The notes: generated from the letters alone by a model not told the origin. DNA of 64,000 nt from Amphibacillus cookii (GCF_016908375.1 NZ_JAFBDS010000001.1:405142-469141), one strand, 5' to 3'. Counted from the first letter of the stretch, positions 9,676 through 18,078 are shown. Made by a program: numbers and translations.

Positions 9676-9720
9676 TAAAAGTGTCAGACGCGAGGTTAAC
9701 GCATTTGACACTTTTATTTT
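9676..9720 (+). terminator. Terminator of rnr
   Basis: AAAAGTGTCA and TGACACTTTT pair and run into ATTTTT. Its presence means rnr and the distant smpB are not one transcript here. Confidence 0.75.
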
Positions 9721-9812
9721 TAAAGAAACAGATCGTATGTTCTATTTTAGATTGACCAAGCGATTCATGCTTGGTAGAATAAAACTATTAAATAGTGAGA
9801 GGTGTGGTTTAG

Positions 9813-10355
9813 ATGGCAATTGAGATTGTGCATGTTCAGAAGGAGCATTTTCCCAGGGCAAGACTTATCGGCAAATGTTACACGAATGATGATCGTGATC
9901 AATATGGTAGCTTTGCGGTTAAATGGGAACAGTGGTTTAAAGAAGGATGGTTCACCCAGCTTGAAAAAATCGGTCCATTACCTAGAATTGAAAACGGTTA
10001 CTATGGTTTGATGGGATGTAACGAAGATTTCGACTCTTTTCAATACTGGATTGGTACCCTTTTTGAGGAAGGTACACCTGTACCAGAGGGCTTTGAATAT
10101 GTAGACCTCCCAGAAGGTGATGTCGGTGTTTGTTGGATTAAGGGCAAAGAAGAAACAGGCGAGATCTATGGGGAGGAAGCTCACAACCTTGCTATTGCGA
10201 AGCTAAAGGAAAATGATATGGCGTATCTGCGTGAAGACTTTAAGGAGGACACAGAGAAGTGGTGGTGGTTCTTTGAACGCTATAACTCTCCAAGGTTTAC
10301 TGAAAAACAAGCTGATGGCACTGTCATATTAGATTATGGGGTTTATTTGAAATAG
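9813..10355 (+). CDS. GyrI-like / AraC effector-binding domain protein
   Basis: The 180-residue protein begins MAIEIVHVQKEHFPRARLIG and contains GYYGLMGCNEDFDSFQYWIG and FEYVDLPEGDVGVCWIKG. These fit the stand-alone GyrI-like small-molecule-binding domain also found at the C-terminus of some AraC and MerR regulators. The assignment is by remembered pattern, with no catalytic site evident. GTG/ATG choice is clear: GAGAGG lies 14 bp before the ATG. It has no co-directional partner. To its right lies a minus-strand DUF1540 gene, so it is probably monocistronic. Confidence 0.65.
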   Translation: MAIEIVHVQKEHFPRARLIGKCYTNDDRDQYGSFAVKWEQWFKEGWFTQLEKIGPLPRIENGYYGLMGCNEDFDSFQYWIGTLFEEGTPVPEGFEYVDLPEGDVGVCWIKGKEETGEIYGEEAHNLAIAKLKENDMAYLREDFKEDTEKWWWFFERYNSPRFTEKQADGTVILDYGVYLK

Positions 10356-10459
10356 TGGTTTTCAGTGTATCTTCTTTACGTAGTTTTTTTATGGCATTTG
10401 ATATTTTACACTTTTAAGTAAGCGTTTCTGTACAGCTTTAAGTTAGCATCATAGACTAT

Positions 10460-10501
10460 GAAGAAAAACTGAACCACAGCTGCGATATTGGTTAGCTGTG
10501 G
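10460..10501 (-). terminator. Terminator of DUF1540 copy 1
   Basis: CCACAGCT and AGCTGTGG (10474-10501) form a stem. On the minus strand the stem is followed by TTCAGTTTTTCTTC. Confidence 0.65.
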
Positions 10502-10564
10502 CCTTAAAGAAGAAGAGGAGCGATGGCTGAAAAAACTGTTTACTTTGAAAAAAATTTGAGCGTT

Positions 10565-10720
10565 TTAGAAACTTCGATCGAACGTTTGACAGTCTGTTTC
10601 TTTTTCATTAGCTGCACTTTTGCCAGTATGGCTTACAACATAAATGACGTTAGCATGACATCTATTCCCATCCGCCCAGTATTTACAATTGTTTACCTCA
10701 CATTTAACGTCTTTAGCCAT
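10565..10720 (-). CDS. DUF1540 small Cys-rich protein, copy 1
   Basis: A 51-residue gene. The minus strand reads MAKDVKCEVNNCKYW, then a D-G-N-R-C-H stretch, IYVVSHTGKSAA and KETDCQTF. Four cysteines (residues 7, 12, 21 and 44) match the DUF1540 pattern C-x4-C-x8-C...C, presumably a metal-binding fold. Function is unknown to me. AGGAGG lies 8 bp before the ATG, which makes the start certain. A near-identical copy sits at 18614-18769, and both are followed by hairpin terminators. The plus strand of the same DNA can be read as an apparent ORF, but it lacks a ribosome binding site. Confidence 0.88.
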   Translation of the reverse strand: MAKDVKCEVNNCKYWADGNRCHANVIYVVSHTGKSAANEKETDCQTFDRSF

Positions 10721-11397
10721 CTTTCACACCTCCTATATAATCAGTATCACTCTGGGAAGCTCATCTGATGTGTGGTGAATAATGGCAAGTCGAATGTCTT
10801 CTAAGATAATGAGATTCAGCTAATCTGTTTAATATATTTCAGATATTTCGCCAAGCCAAAAGTTACCCACCACTTCATTTAAGGATGAGTTAGATTTTTA
10901 TAAATCAATGCTAGCATCAGTTGGCAATCTTCGACTTCTTCTGTATCTCCTTGCTCGTAAGCCTTGATTACAATAGAAAATGATTGATTTTAAATTGGTT
11001 TTACAGACATTTTTACAGTTATCTCTGTGTTGATGTGATTTTTACACACCTTATCTTTTTTTATAGATAGACCTTTTTAAGAGTAGGGGAGGTATCAAGG
11101 ACCGCAGGGTAAAATACATTCGTTTTCGCAGACGAACGCCCAATCCGCTTCATGAAACCCGTCGGATACCCGTTTTTTGATGTGCAACCCCACATAACAG
11201 CTATCGTGCAATCCCAACTATATATGAGAAGAAGGAATCCGAGCGATTTGGTTGGGATCCTATATCCGAACAAGGATGACACCTGATTTTGATGTAAAAC
11301 AAAATCAGGTGTCGAATAGAGACATTAATCCACTCGTCCTAATACGCTTTGGATGGCACCTATCAGATACATTCATACAAAGAGTAAACCTGAAAGG
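10721..11397. other. Non-coding stretch between DUF1540 and tetR
   Basis: No convincing gene in either direction. A perfect hairpin (GACACCTGATTTTG / CAAAATCAGGTGTC, 11278-11313) could be a terminator. The segment 11100-11270 is GC-richer and has short interrupted frames, as expected of decayed coding or insertion-sequence DNA, but I cannot name a parent. Confidence 0.4.
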
Positions 11398-11447
11398 TTG
11401 ACAAAAAGCAAAGGTTTTTTTATAATAAAAACTACCGAACGATAGGT
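11398..11447 (+). promoter_or_regulatory. tetR operon promoter and putative operator
   Basis: TTGACA (11398-11403) and TATAAT (11421-11426) are exact sigma-A hexamers with a 17-bp spacer. Immediately downstream ACCGAACGATAGGT (11434-11447) matches its own reverse complement at 10 of 14 positions, a typical TetR-family operator position over the transcription start. Autorepression by the TetR protein encoded next is inferred. Confidence 0.75.
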
Positions 11448-11486
11448 TGTTAATAAGTTGTATACTATGATAAGAGGTGATTTTGT

Positions 11487-12083
11487 TTGAAGACAACAAA
11501 TGCAGCAGGTCGGGTTCAGTTAGAGGCGATGAAATTATTTGCAATTCATGGTTTTGACGGTACATCGATGGAGGCGATTGCGAAACAGGTAGGCATTCGT
11601 AAAGCAAGTTTGTATTCTCATTTTAAGGGAAAAGAAGCTTTGTTCTTGTCGATTGTTCATGACTTGGTTGAAGATAACAAGCAAAGTTTGCAGCAACTGA
11701 GTAAGCAAGTGGCAGATCAATCTATTGAGCGGCAATTGCATGCCTATTTTCGCTATTTAAGCGAGTATCCGTTAGAAGAGAATAAACAGTTTGAGTTTCA
11801 ATTTTTTAGACATATGTTGTTTTTTCCACCAGCAGCTTTATATGAGGAATTAAGACTCAAACTGGCGGAGTACGAGTCACTGTTAAAAGTTTCGCTCGCT
11901 TCGGTCTTAAAATCAGGAATAGAAGACGAAGTTATTCATGTGGGGCCTGTTGAAGATCTGGTTACTGCTTTTCTTTGTACGGCAGATGGTGTGATGATGC
12001 AAATCCACTATGTGCCAGATAAAGCGTTTAAGCAGATTTCTGAGACGATGTGGCGAATGTTTTGGCGTGGAATTAGCGTGTAG
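11487..12083 (+). CDS. TetR family transcriptional regulator
   Basis: The 198-residue protein has the TetR N-terminal helix-turn-helix (AMKLFAIHGFDGTSMEAIAKQVGI, split as helices 1-2, then RKASLYSHFKGKEALF as the recognition region) in residues 11-51. The C-terminal ligand-binding helices show no family I can name. It is transcribed from a consensus promoter carrying a partial palindrome at +1 and leads an apparent three-gene unit with the amidinotransferase-fold enzyme and the cation-efflux protein (gaps of about 37 and 39 bp). It probably controls that unit. The start is TTG/ATG-ambiguous: GAGGTG lies 9 bp before the codon used here. Confidence 0.85.
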   Translation: MKTTNAAGRVQLEAMKLFAIHGFDGTSMEAIAKQVGIRKASLYSHFKGKEALFLSIVHDLVEDNKQSLQQLSKQVADQSIERQLHAYFRYLSEYPLEENKQFEFQFFRHMLFFPPAALYEELRLKLAEYESLLKVSLASVLKSGIEDEVIHVGPVEDLVTAFLCTADGVMMQIHYVPDKAFKQISETMWRMFWRGISV

Positions 12084-12120
12084 TAATGGTTATGAATCTA
12101 GCATAAGAGGAGTGAAAGCA

Positions 12121-13056
12121 ATGGAATCTCGCATCAGGATCCGAAATGAGTATGGAAAATTGGAAGAGGTGATTTTAGGAACGGCTGAAGAACTCTATAT
12201 CCCTGATATGCATGATATTGAAACTGAAGCAGCCAGTCCATGGTGGAAGCAGATGATCACCCAATATCTTTATCCGTTGCTAAAAGGGAAGAGAGCACCA
12301 AAATGGTTAACAAGGAAGTTCCAGAAAGAATTGGCTGAGTTAAAGCAGATACTAATACGTCATGGTGTTCATGTTCATCATCCTGAAGCGATAAAGCCTC
12401 AGTCGAATGAATCGGCGGGTCTAGGTCAGATGTTTGCACGTGATCCTGTTTTATGCGTGGATGACCGGTTGATTACTGGACAACTTCAGATCGAGATGCG
12501 ACAGAAAGAGCTTCGAGGAATGGAAAAGCTGATTGAGATGTTTGATCTTGAGCAAGCACGAATTGAGCGAATTGCTGAGGAAAGCGGATTATATTTGGAA
12601 GGTGGCGATGTCATCGTAGATTTTCCATATGTATATGTAGGAATAGGTAAATATGCAAGTAATCAAGAAGGAAGTAGATGGTTACAGGACATACTTGGTG
12701 ATCAGGCAGAAGTCATTCCGGTTCAGCTGACAAATGAGGGTATCCTCCATCTTGATTGTTGTATGACAATTATTGGTGATAAACGAGGGATTATTCATCG
12801 TGAATCCTTACAGCATCCGCTACCCGCACCCCTTCACACTTATGAATTTATTGAAGTGGATGATGTCACCCGTGCTCAGATGGGGACGAACGTTCTTGTG
12901 CTTGATCCGCAGACGATTATCATACAAAAGCGACACCAGAAGTTACAGAAGCGTTTGGAAGCATGGGGATTTACAGTTGAACCTGTCGACTTTACTTGGC
13001 ATGCTCGATTGGATGGGGCTTTTCGATGTGCGACTTGCCCGATTCAGAGGCAATGA
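12121..13056 (+). CDS. Arginine deiminase / amidinotransferase superfamily enzyme
   Basis: This 311-residue protein belongs to the guanidine-modifying (pentein) superfamily, which includes arginine deiminase, dimethylarginine hydrolase and glycine amidinotransferase. Signatures in order are N-EYGKLEEVILG near the start, FARDP (about 106-109), LEGGD with Glu160 and Asp163, HLD with His210, and a C-terminal nucleophile Cys303 in GAFRCATCP. The length, near 310, resembles the uncharacterised amidinotransferase group more than true ArcA (about 410). The substrate is therefore open: arginine, agmatine, methylated arginine or another guanidine. The start has GGAG 10 bp upstream. Pairing with a TetR regulator and a CDF transporter is unusual, and no arginine-catabolic genes are nearby. 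Confidence 0.8.
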   Translation: MESRIRIRNEYGKLEEVILGTAEELYIPDMHDIETEAASPWWKQMITQYLYPLLKGKRAPKWLTRKFQKELAELKQILIRHGVHVHHPEAIKPQSNESAGLGQMFARDPVLCVDDRLITGQLQIEMRQKELRGMEKLIEMFDLEQARIERIAEESGLYLEGGDVIVDFPYVYVGIGKYASNQEGSRWLQDILGDQAEVIPVQLTNEGILHLDCCMTIIGDKRGIIHRESLQHPLPAPLHTYEFIEVDDVTRAQMGTNVLVLDPQTIIIQKRHQKLQKRLEAWGFTVEPVDFTWHARLDGAFRCATCPIQRQ

Positions 13057-13095
13057 AGCAGTGGAGATTGGGATGTCAGTTGAAATGGGAGAGGT

Positions 13096-14010
13096 ATGAT
13101 GAAGCAAAAACGACTAGAGCAACAAACATTAATCGTCAGTATATTAATTAATATATCACTTGGTGTATCTGCTTTTGGAGTATACGCTCAGACGGAAATA
13201 CCGGCGGTCTTTTTAGACGCATACTTTTCGTTGATCGCAGCCATCTCCAGCATAGTTGCGATCTTGATTTCTCGATATAGCGTAAGATCCAGTGAGGTTT
13301 ATCCATACGGACGATTTGTATTAGAGCCGCTATATGCGGTCTTCAAATCTTTGGTTACGATTAGTTTATTGCTAATTGCACTGAGCCAAAGTGTAGCTAT
13401 CCTCTATACATACTGGCGAACAGGCGATGTAGACAAATTAAATGTTACTCCGGTTATTCCTTATATTATGCTAATGATTGTCTTGAGCTTTGGCTTATCC
13501 ATATTTGCGCGTTATCAGAACCGAAAGATGGGGGGAGCAAGCACGATACTTGCGGCTGACTCACGGACTGCCTTTGTCGATGGTTTAATGGCTATTGGTG
13601 TGGCGGTAGGTGTCGGATTGTTTCTGCTTGTTAATGAACAAGGGCCACTTTCGTTTGTGCTTTATATCGGTGATGCAATTATTAGTCTGATTTTGGTTAT
13701 GTTTGCTTGGCGAACACCGGTCTCATTACTCAAGAATAGCTTTATTGAGCTTAGTTCAGGGATCACACCTCGCATGCAGTGGCGGGAACAAATACAGCCG
13801 GTTATTGAGCAGAATCTTCCAGATAATTGTTTCTTAACTACATGTCAGATTCGAAAAATCGGCATGTTTATCCATATATCAGTCATGCTTGATTTTACGG
13901 AATCGGTTGTCTCGATAGCTGCATTGCGAACTAGTAAACATAATATTGAGCAACTATTATCCATAAATTATCCTCATTACCAACTTGACTTTATTGTGTC
14001 TGGTGATTAA
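13096..14010 (+). CDS. Cation diffusion facilitator (CDF) family transporter
   Basis: This 304-residue membrane protein has about six hydrophobic segments and the CDF hallmarks: FLDAYFSLI in TM2, YPYGR after it (HPYGH in typical members), and AADSRTAFVDGLMAIGVAVG in TM5 with the metal-site aspartates. A short cytoplasmic C-terminal domain follows (about residues 220-304). CDF proteins exchange Zn2+, Mn2+, Fe2+ or related ions for protons and export them from the cytoplasm. The replacement of the first metal-site His/Asp pair (here L-D-A-Y-F) makes the ion hard to predict. It follows the amidinotransferase gene by 39 bp and ends at a terminator. Confidence 0.82.
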   Translation: MMKQKRLEQQTLIVSILINISLGVSAFGVYAQTEIPAVFLDAYFSLIAAISSIVAILISRYSVRSSEVYPYGRFVLEPLYAVFKSLVTISLLLIALSQSVAILYTYWRTGDVDKLNVTPVIPYIMLMIVLSFGLSIFARYQNRKMGGASTILAADSRTAFVDGLMAIGVAVGVGLFLLVNEQGPLSFVLYIGDAIISLILVMFAWRTPVSLLKNSFIELSSGITPRMQWREQIQPVIEQNLPDNCFLTTCQIRKIGMFIHISVMLDFTESVVSIAALRTSKHNIEQLLSINYPHYQLDFIVSGD

Positions 14011-14045
14011 CCTGATCGATTTGGTTGACCGTTAGGTGATGAGGC

Positions 14046-14080
14046 ATGAGGGGTTCTACCCCTCATACAGGTTTTTTATT
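14046..14080 (+). terminator. Terminator of the tetR-amidinotransferase-CDF unit
   Basis: ATGAGGGG and CCCCTCAT form a tight stem with a TTCTA loop, followed by ACAGGTTTTTTATTT. Confidence 0.8.
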
Positions 14081-14192
14081 TGTGCATTTTTATCACTAGT
14101 GTTGCATGAATGTTGACTGAATTTTCAGTTTATATATATCCTGCCTAGAACCGAAAGAGTAATTATTTAAGGAAAGGTGACTTCATCCTTTT

Positions 14193-14283
14193 GGGGAAAT
14201 AGAGTAGAGCAAATCGATTGAGGTAGGTACAGACGCTAATGTCCTGATTCGCTCAACAGCTATTAATTGAAGGTTCATTTTAT
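14193..14283 (+). repeat. R1 repeat, copy D (degenerate, internal deletion)
   Basis: A shortened copy: AATAGAGTAGAGCAAATCG, GACGCTAATGTCCTGATTCG, CTCAAC, then ATTGAAGGTTCATTTTAT. The left terminus and the central part are missing. It lies in the 330-bp gap between the CDF and acetyltransferase genes. Confidence 0.75.
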
Positions 14284-14340
14284 TCAATCGGCAACTAACT
14301 AGCCATAAAAAGCATTTTTTAAGTGAATCTATACTAAATA

Positions 14341-15186
14341 TTAAACGGATTTCCCATATAAAATCCATCCATCTTGGATTTCGAAAGCATCAAGATTAGG
14401 GATCAGAGAACTGGCATAGGTAGAAAAATCAAACCATGGCTTACGCGGTTCATCTTGTTGACTCAAGTAATAGTCTATCGTTTCAAATAGTCCAGCTTGG
14501 TTAAAATGGTCATCCCAGAAATAACGAACGTGCGCATACGGTTCTTTCTTATAATCATTCGAAATAAAGAGCCATCGATCTTGCTGTTTATTTTGAAACA
14601 CCCTTGTTTCATCAAGTTTTTGATCTGGTAACAAGGCTTGTTGAAACGGAAAGGGGTAGTAACATTCATAAGGATAAACATCAAGTACCCCATCAGCGGC
14701 AAGTTGATCGAGAATGGCTCGTTTATTTTTTAAATGGTAAACTTCATTCCAGATATCTCCTACTTTACTGTTTACGAGCTGGCGATTTATTAATGGATAG
14801 CTATGAAATGTTTTTAAGGGTTCAAATTGCAATTTAGCTAAAACACGTCTTGCTGCTTGATTATTTATATTGGTGTAACCACCGATCCAATCGACATGCT
14901 GATTAACTTTTAGCCTATTAATGATCTCAACTAACAATGTGGTGGCATAACCGTTGCCGTGTTCACGTCGATCACTCCGCAGTCTACCTAACATAGCATA
15001 CCCCCCAGGGAAGAAGCTATAGCCGGCAACGGAAACGAGTCTATCGTCTTTAAACAAGCCGAATAATGCATGATTGGGCGGAGTGATGAGGTGTTCAAAA
15101 ATATCAATCATATAATCATCTTTAATATGGGTTTGCATGGCTTTATACTGCGGTAAATCATTTACTGTTAACATTCTAATTTGCAT
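14341..15186 (-). CDS. GNAT family N-acetyltransferase
   Basis: The 281-residue protein has an N-terminal GNAT domain (about residues 1-140). The acetyl-CoA loop is GRLRSDRREHGNGYATTLL, and NNQAARRVLAKLQFEP supplies motif B. The C-terminal half has no domain I recognise; it may be a second, degenerate acetyltransferase-like lobe, as in other two-lobed GNAT proteins. The acyl acceptor is unknown. AAGGAG is 10 bp before the ATG. It is transcribed alone, opposite to the flanking genes, inside the accessory insertion between rnr and smpB. Confidence 0.78.
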   Translation of the reverse strand: MQIRMLTVNDLPQYKAMQTHIKDDYMIDIFEHLITPPNHALFGLFKDDRLVSVAGYSFFPGGYAMLGRLRSDRREHGNGYATTLLVEIINRLKVNQHVDWIGGYTNINNQAARRVLAKLQFEPLKTFHSYPLINRQLVNSKVGDIWNEVYHLKNKRAILDQLAADGVLDVYPYECYYPFPFQQALLPDQKLDETRVFQNKQQDRWLFISNDYKKEPYAHVRYFWDDHFNQAGLFETIDYYLSQQDEPRKPWFDFSTYASSLIPNLDAFEIQDGWILYGKSV

Positions 15187-15375
15187 GTGATGCTACTCCT
15201 TTTAGTGAAAAAATAAAAGCCTAATTTTTGGATGGTTAAGGGTCTAATAACAAATCTTCAACTATCATCGCATAACAGATAGAAACTTGTCCAATAAAAG
15301 CGCCCGTTCAGCATTGTGTTTGGTAAACGAACCTGTTAAAATGAAGAATGCATGATCGGAGAAGGGGGAAAATCA

Positions 15376-15840
15376 ATGCCAAAAGGAACAGGAAAAGTCA
15401 TTGCACAGAACAAAAAAGCTAATCATGATTTTTTCATTGAAGAAACCATTGAAGCTGGCCTCGTACTTCAAGGAACGGAAATAAAATCGATTCGAGCGGG
15501 TCGGGTTAATATGAAAGATAGCTTTGCCCGTGTTGAACGTGGAGAAGTCTTTTTACACAACATGCATATTTCACCTTATGAGCAAGGTAATCGTTATAAT
15601 CATGAACCGACACGTACGCGTAAATTACTGATGCATAAAAAGCAAATCAATAAATTAATTGGTGAGACACAACAAGCCGGATATTCGTTAGTCCCCCTCA
15701 GAATTTACTTGAAAAACGGTATGGCAAAAGTATTAATCGGACTTGGTAAAGGGAAGAAAAAATTTGATAAGCGCGAAGACCTGAAGAGAAAACAAGCTAA
15801 ACGGGATATTGATCGTGCCGTGAAAGAAAGCATGCAATAA
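15376..15840 (+). CDS. smpB: SsrA-binding protein SmpB
   Basis: SmpB binds tmRNA and delivers it to ribosomes stalled on broken messages. The 154-residue protein shows the family pattern: [17 protein letters not shown] at the start, [21 protein letters not shown] (split) with the tmRNA-binding surface, [15 protein letters not shown], and a basic C-terminal tail ([19 protein letters not shown]) that enters the mRNA channel. ATG at 15376 has GGGGG 9 bp upstream; the upstream in-frame ATG at 15352 does not. The ssrA gene follows 112 bp later. Confidence 0.97.
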   Translation: MPKGTGKVIAQNKKANHDFFIEETIEAGLVLQGTEIKSIRAGRVNMKDSFARVERGEVFLHNMHISPYEQGNRYNHEPTRTRKLLMHKKQINKLIGETQQAGYSLVPLRIYLKNGMAKVLIGLGKGKKKFDKREDLKRKQAKRDIDRAVKESMQ

Positions 15841-15847
15841 CCCCCCC

Positions 15848-15875
15848 TTGAATAAATGTGGGGATTTGTTATAAT
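15848..15875 (+). promoter_or_regulatory. ssrA promoter
   Basis: TTGAAT (15848-15853) and TATAAT (15870-15875) are separated by 16 bp. Transcription would start near 15882, about 70 nt before the mature tmRNA 5' end, so a leader must be removed by processing (RNase P, by analogy). Confidence 0.65.
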
Positions 15876-15952
15876 AGAGTAGCAAAACGAAACAATCAAA
15901 TGATTATTATCGCTCATTTTACTTGAGCCTGTAACGTTTTGTTCCTGTTAAT

Positions 15953-16315
15953 GGGGACGTTACGGATTCGACAGGGGTAGATTGAGCTCAAGTCGCGTGT
16001 CGAGGTTACGGCTCGTAAAACGTTAACCGCCAATAATAACTGGCAAAGAAAATAATTTCTCTTTAGCAGCTGCCTAAGCAGTTCTAAAGGATCCTTCTTA
16101 GCATCACCCGTGTGCTAGGGTTAGGGTCTCAACTTAAGCGGGATACGCTTGATGTCCTCCGTCTGAGGAAATCAAGAAGAGAACAATCAGACTAGCTACT
16201 AGGAAGCCTGTTGGTTGGCTGAATAGATAGCGAAATATAAATAAATTAACTACACACGTAGAAGCTTGAGTGCCAATATCTCTGGACGTGGGTTCGACTC
16301 CCACCGTCTCCACCA
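15953..16315 (+). ncRNA. ssrA: Transfer-messenger RNA (tmRNA)
   Basis: This RNA rescues stalled ribosomes and tags the unfinished protein for proteolysis. The 5' end GGGGACGTTACGGATTCGAC pairs with the 3' end, which carries the T-arm GGTTCGACTCCC and the acceptor ending CCGTCTCCACCA, with CCA encoded. The tag reading frame is 16042-16077 (GGC to TAA) and encodes GKENNFSLAAA, with the hydrophobic Ala-Ala ending recognised by ClpXP. The resume codon is probably at or one codon before the Gly. The total of 363 nt is normal. The 3' end serves as an integration site: a decayed integrase gene begins 135 bp further on. Confidence 0.97.
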
Positions 16316-16449
16316 ATAAGCCTAAAACCCTTGGGGGGAGTAAGGTTCGTGTTTTCGTGATACACTTTGTGATACACTAAATGCGAAAAAACGTTTATTG
16401 TGTGTGAGTTTTTTTTATTTAATCACTAATTTTCACCACGCTTGCAGGT

Positions 16450-16961
16450 TTAAAATCTTCTTCCATTTTGTGCAATTGCAGCATCTTCTGCATTTGGATA
16501 GAGATGACTATAGATGTCGTATGTGGTAGACGTATTAGCATGTCCTAGACGCTTACTGACAATCTGAATGTCATTAGGCTAATTAAATAAGACGCGTGAG
16601 AATGCCTAAAGTCGTGTATTCGGATACGTTTAATTTCTACTTGTTCGATATATTGATGAAAATATCTATCTATGGTTGTGTGGGCGGCAATGTGATCTTT
16701 AAACGCACCAAACACTACATAATCCATTTTAATTTTAGACTGTAGCTTCAATTCACCAAGTAAGTTCATGGTGTGTTGTGGCATTTTTATTTTGCGTACA
16801 GATGACTCATTTTTAGGTGATGTTATACGACCGTGATATACGGTTTTATTTATGTCGATTATATTATTATCAAAATCAATGTCATTCCATGTTAAAGCTA
16901 AAGCCTCTCCCTTCCGCAAACCACCGTAAAATAAGACCATGAAAAACGTCTGAAGCAGCAC
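16450..16961 (-). pseudogene. Phage-type tyrosine recombinase (integrase), C-terminal remnant with frameshift
   Basis: The catalytic domain of a tyrosine integrase is recognisable on the minus strand: the first catalytic Arg in FYGGLRKGEALALTWNDIDF, then IHDFRHSHASYLI with the H-x-x-R motif. Near 16575 the frame breaks. The other frame resumes as DIQIVSKRLGHANTSTTYD (His and Tyr positions) and ends GRRF-stop at 16450-16452. The N-terminal arm-binding and core-binding domains are gone, because at about 16955 the sequence changes to lysin DNA on the opposite strand. Its position next to the ssrA 3' end is the usual place for an integrase that used the tmRNA gene as attB. Confidence 0.88.
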
Positions 16962-17420
16962 TTCAACAATTTCAAAAAAGATGCTGGTATAGGTGTCGAT
17001 GGTATTTTTGGACCAGAAACAGGTGCAGCACTTGAAAGTTTTAAGAGATCATCAAATAAAGTTAAAAGTAAATCCACTGGTGCTAATCTTAAAGTCGATG
17101 GTCGTTGGGGTCCACAGACAACACGTGCTTTACAAGACGCAATCAGCACCGTTACAGATGGTGTGATTAGTGATCAAACACGTAACCTAGCTAGCCAAGC
17201 TATTATTGACGTAGAGTTTGGTAAAGGTCGTAAAGGTAGCTTAGTAATTAAAAGACTGCAGCGTTTAGTTGGCAGTAAGCAAGATGGGCTGATTGGGCCT
17301 AATACGGTTAGAACAACACAGAAATATTTGGGTACTGTGCAAGATGGGATTATTAGTGTGCCTAACTCAGCTATGGTTCGAGCGTTGCAAAAAAGGCTTA
17401 ATGCTGGGACGTTTAGGTAA
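16955..17420 (+). pseudogene. Phage lysin remnant: peptidoglycan-binding repeats
   Basis: The open frame (from about 16980, last 85 codons from GTG 17163) encodes peptidoglycan-binding-1-like units: DAGIGVDGIFGPETGAALES, KVDGRWGPQTTRALQDAI, QDGLIGPNTVRTTQKYLG and SVPNSAMVRALQKRLNAG. This is the cell-wall-binding tail of an endolysin. The catalytic N-terminus is missing. Just upstream, the reading AALQQFQK is in another frame, which implies a one-base change in the A run at 16974-16979. No ribosome binding site is seen. It is fused head-on with the integrase remnant, so a deletion removed nearly the whole prophage between int and lysin. Confidence 0.82.
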
Positions 17421-17429
17421 TAAAAGCAA

Positions 17430-17475
17430 GCCCTCACTTGGTTGGTACTGCATCCCAAGTGAGGGCTATTTTTAA
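17430..17475. terminator. Bidirectional terminator
   Basis: GCCCTCACTTGG and CCAAGTGAGGGC form a 12-bp stem, followed by TATTTTTAAA on the plus strand. It ends the lysin remnant and the minus-strand gene at 17480. Confidence 0.8.
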
Positions 17476-17479
17476 ATTA

Positions 17480-17797
17480 TCATTTATCTACAACATGTTC
17501 TTCTCCATCTTCCGTATAAGATTCCAATATTATTTTATTATCTTCATTTTGATAATAGTAATAGGTTTTAGCGTCATTTTTTAATTTGATACTAACCATA
17601 TAATTTTTATTACCTTTCAAGTTAGAGATAAAAGGTTCACTAGATATAATCTCATTCTCGGAGATGTTTTCTTCCGTTATTAAATATTCAACTACGGTAT
17701 TTTTTAGACTGTTTTTCTTTAATTCTATAAATCCAAAAAAGCTGCCAACTAAAATAATAATGATTAATATTGGAATCGAAATTATTTTTCTTTTCAT
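17480..17797 (-). CDS. Hypothetical membrane-anchored small protein
   Basis: The 105-residue protein starts with a basic MKRKI followed by a single hydrophobic segment (about residues 6-25, IPILIIIILVGSFFGFI) and an exported soluble part rich in Lys, Asn and Glu. There is no lipobox Cys. The C-terminal part has YYYYQNEDNKIILES, which resembles the small YxeA/DUF3139-type exported proteins of Bacillus; that link is tentative. AAAGGTTGATTT lies just upstream of the ATG. It sits among prophage debris and truncated genes, so it may be cargo of the former element. Confidence 0.55.
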   Translation of the reverse strand: MKRKIISIPILIIIILVGSFFGFIELKKNSLKNTVVEYLITEENISENEIISSEPFISNLKGNKNYMVSIKLKNDAKTYYYYQNEDNKIILESYTEDGEEHVVDK

Positions 17798-17916
17798 TTA
17801 AATCAACCTTTCTATGTTTTTATATTATATTAAACATTAAATTTAGTAAAATAGGAAGAAAAATATAGTGTTAATGGTAATTATAGTATATCCTTTTTAA
17901 TAAAAGGAGGTATTTT

Positions 17917-18078
17917 ATGGTATTGAATAAAGAAAAAATGTTACTTGCTTTGTTGGTATTTATTGTTTTTTTTACTTTTGCTCAGAATAATAAAGTAGAG
18001 GCTGCAATAGATAATAAGCCTGGAGATATCATTGTTACTAATGATACTTCATCTAAAGGTATTGCTGGACCATTTTAA
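17917..18078 (+). pseudogene. Truncated exported protein (signal peptide plus start of a YiiX/NlpC-like domain)
   Basis: A 53-residue frame with a strong AAAGGAGG 7 bp before the ATG. It encodes a signal peptide (MVLNKEKMLLALLVFIVFF, then VEAA as cleavage region) and the beginning of a mature domain, KPGDIIVTNDTSSKGIAG. The PGDIIV...GIAGH-type opening is that of permuted papain-like (YiiX/YycO) or NlpC/P60 hydrolases, where the catalytic residue follows directly. The frame stops after PF at the point where the convergent gene begins, so the rest was lost in a deletion. The identity of the parent is inference. Confidence 0.6.

Noticed and set aside
10523-10768. Plus-strand 81-codon frame across the DUF1540 copy 1 region (and its twin at 18536-18808)
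   Set aside because: It is the antisense shadow of the DUF1540 genes. The minus strand has the strong ribosome binding site and conserved cysteines.
11061-11282. 73-codon minus-strand frame in the gap before tetR
   Set aside because: No ribosome binding site, no recognisable domain, and a composition unlike the neighbours' coding sequence.
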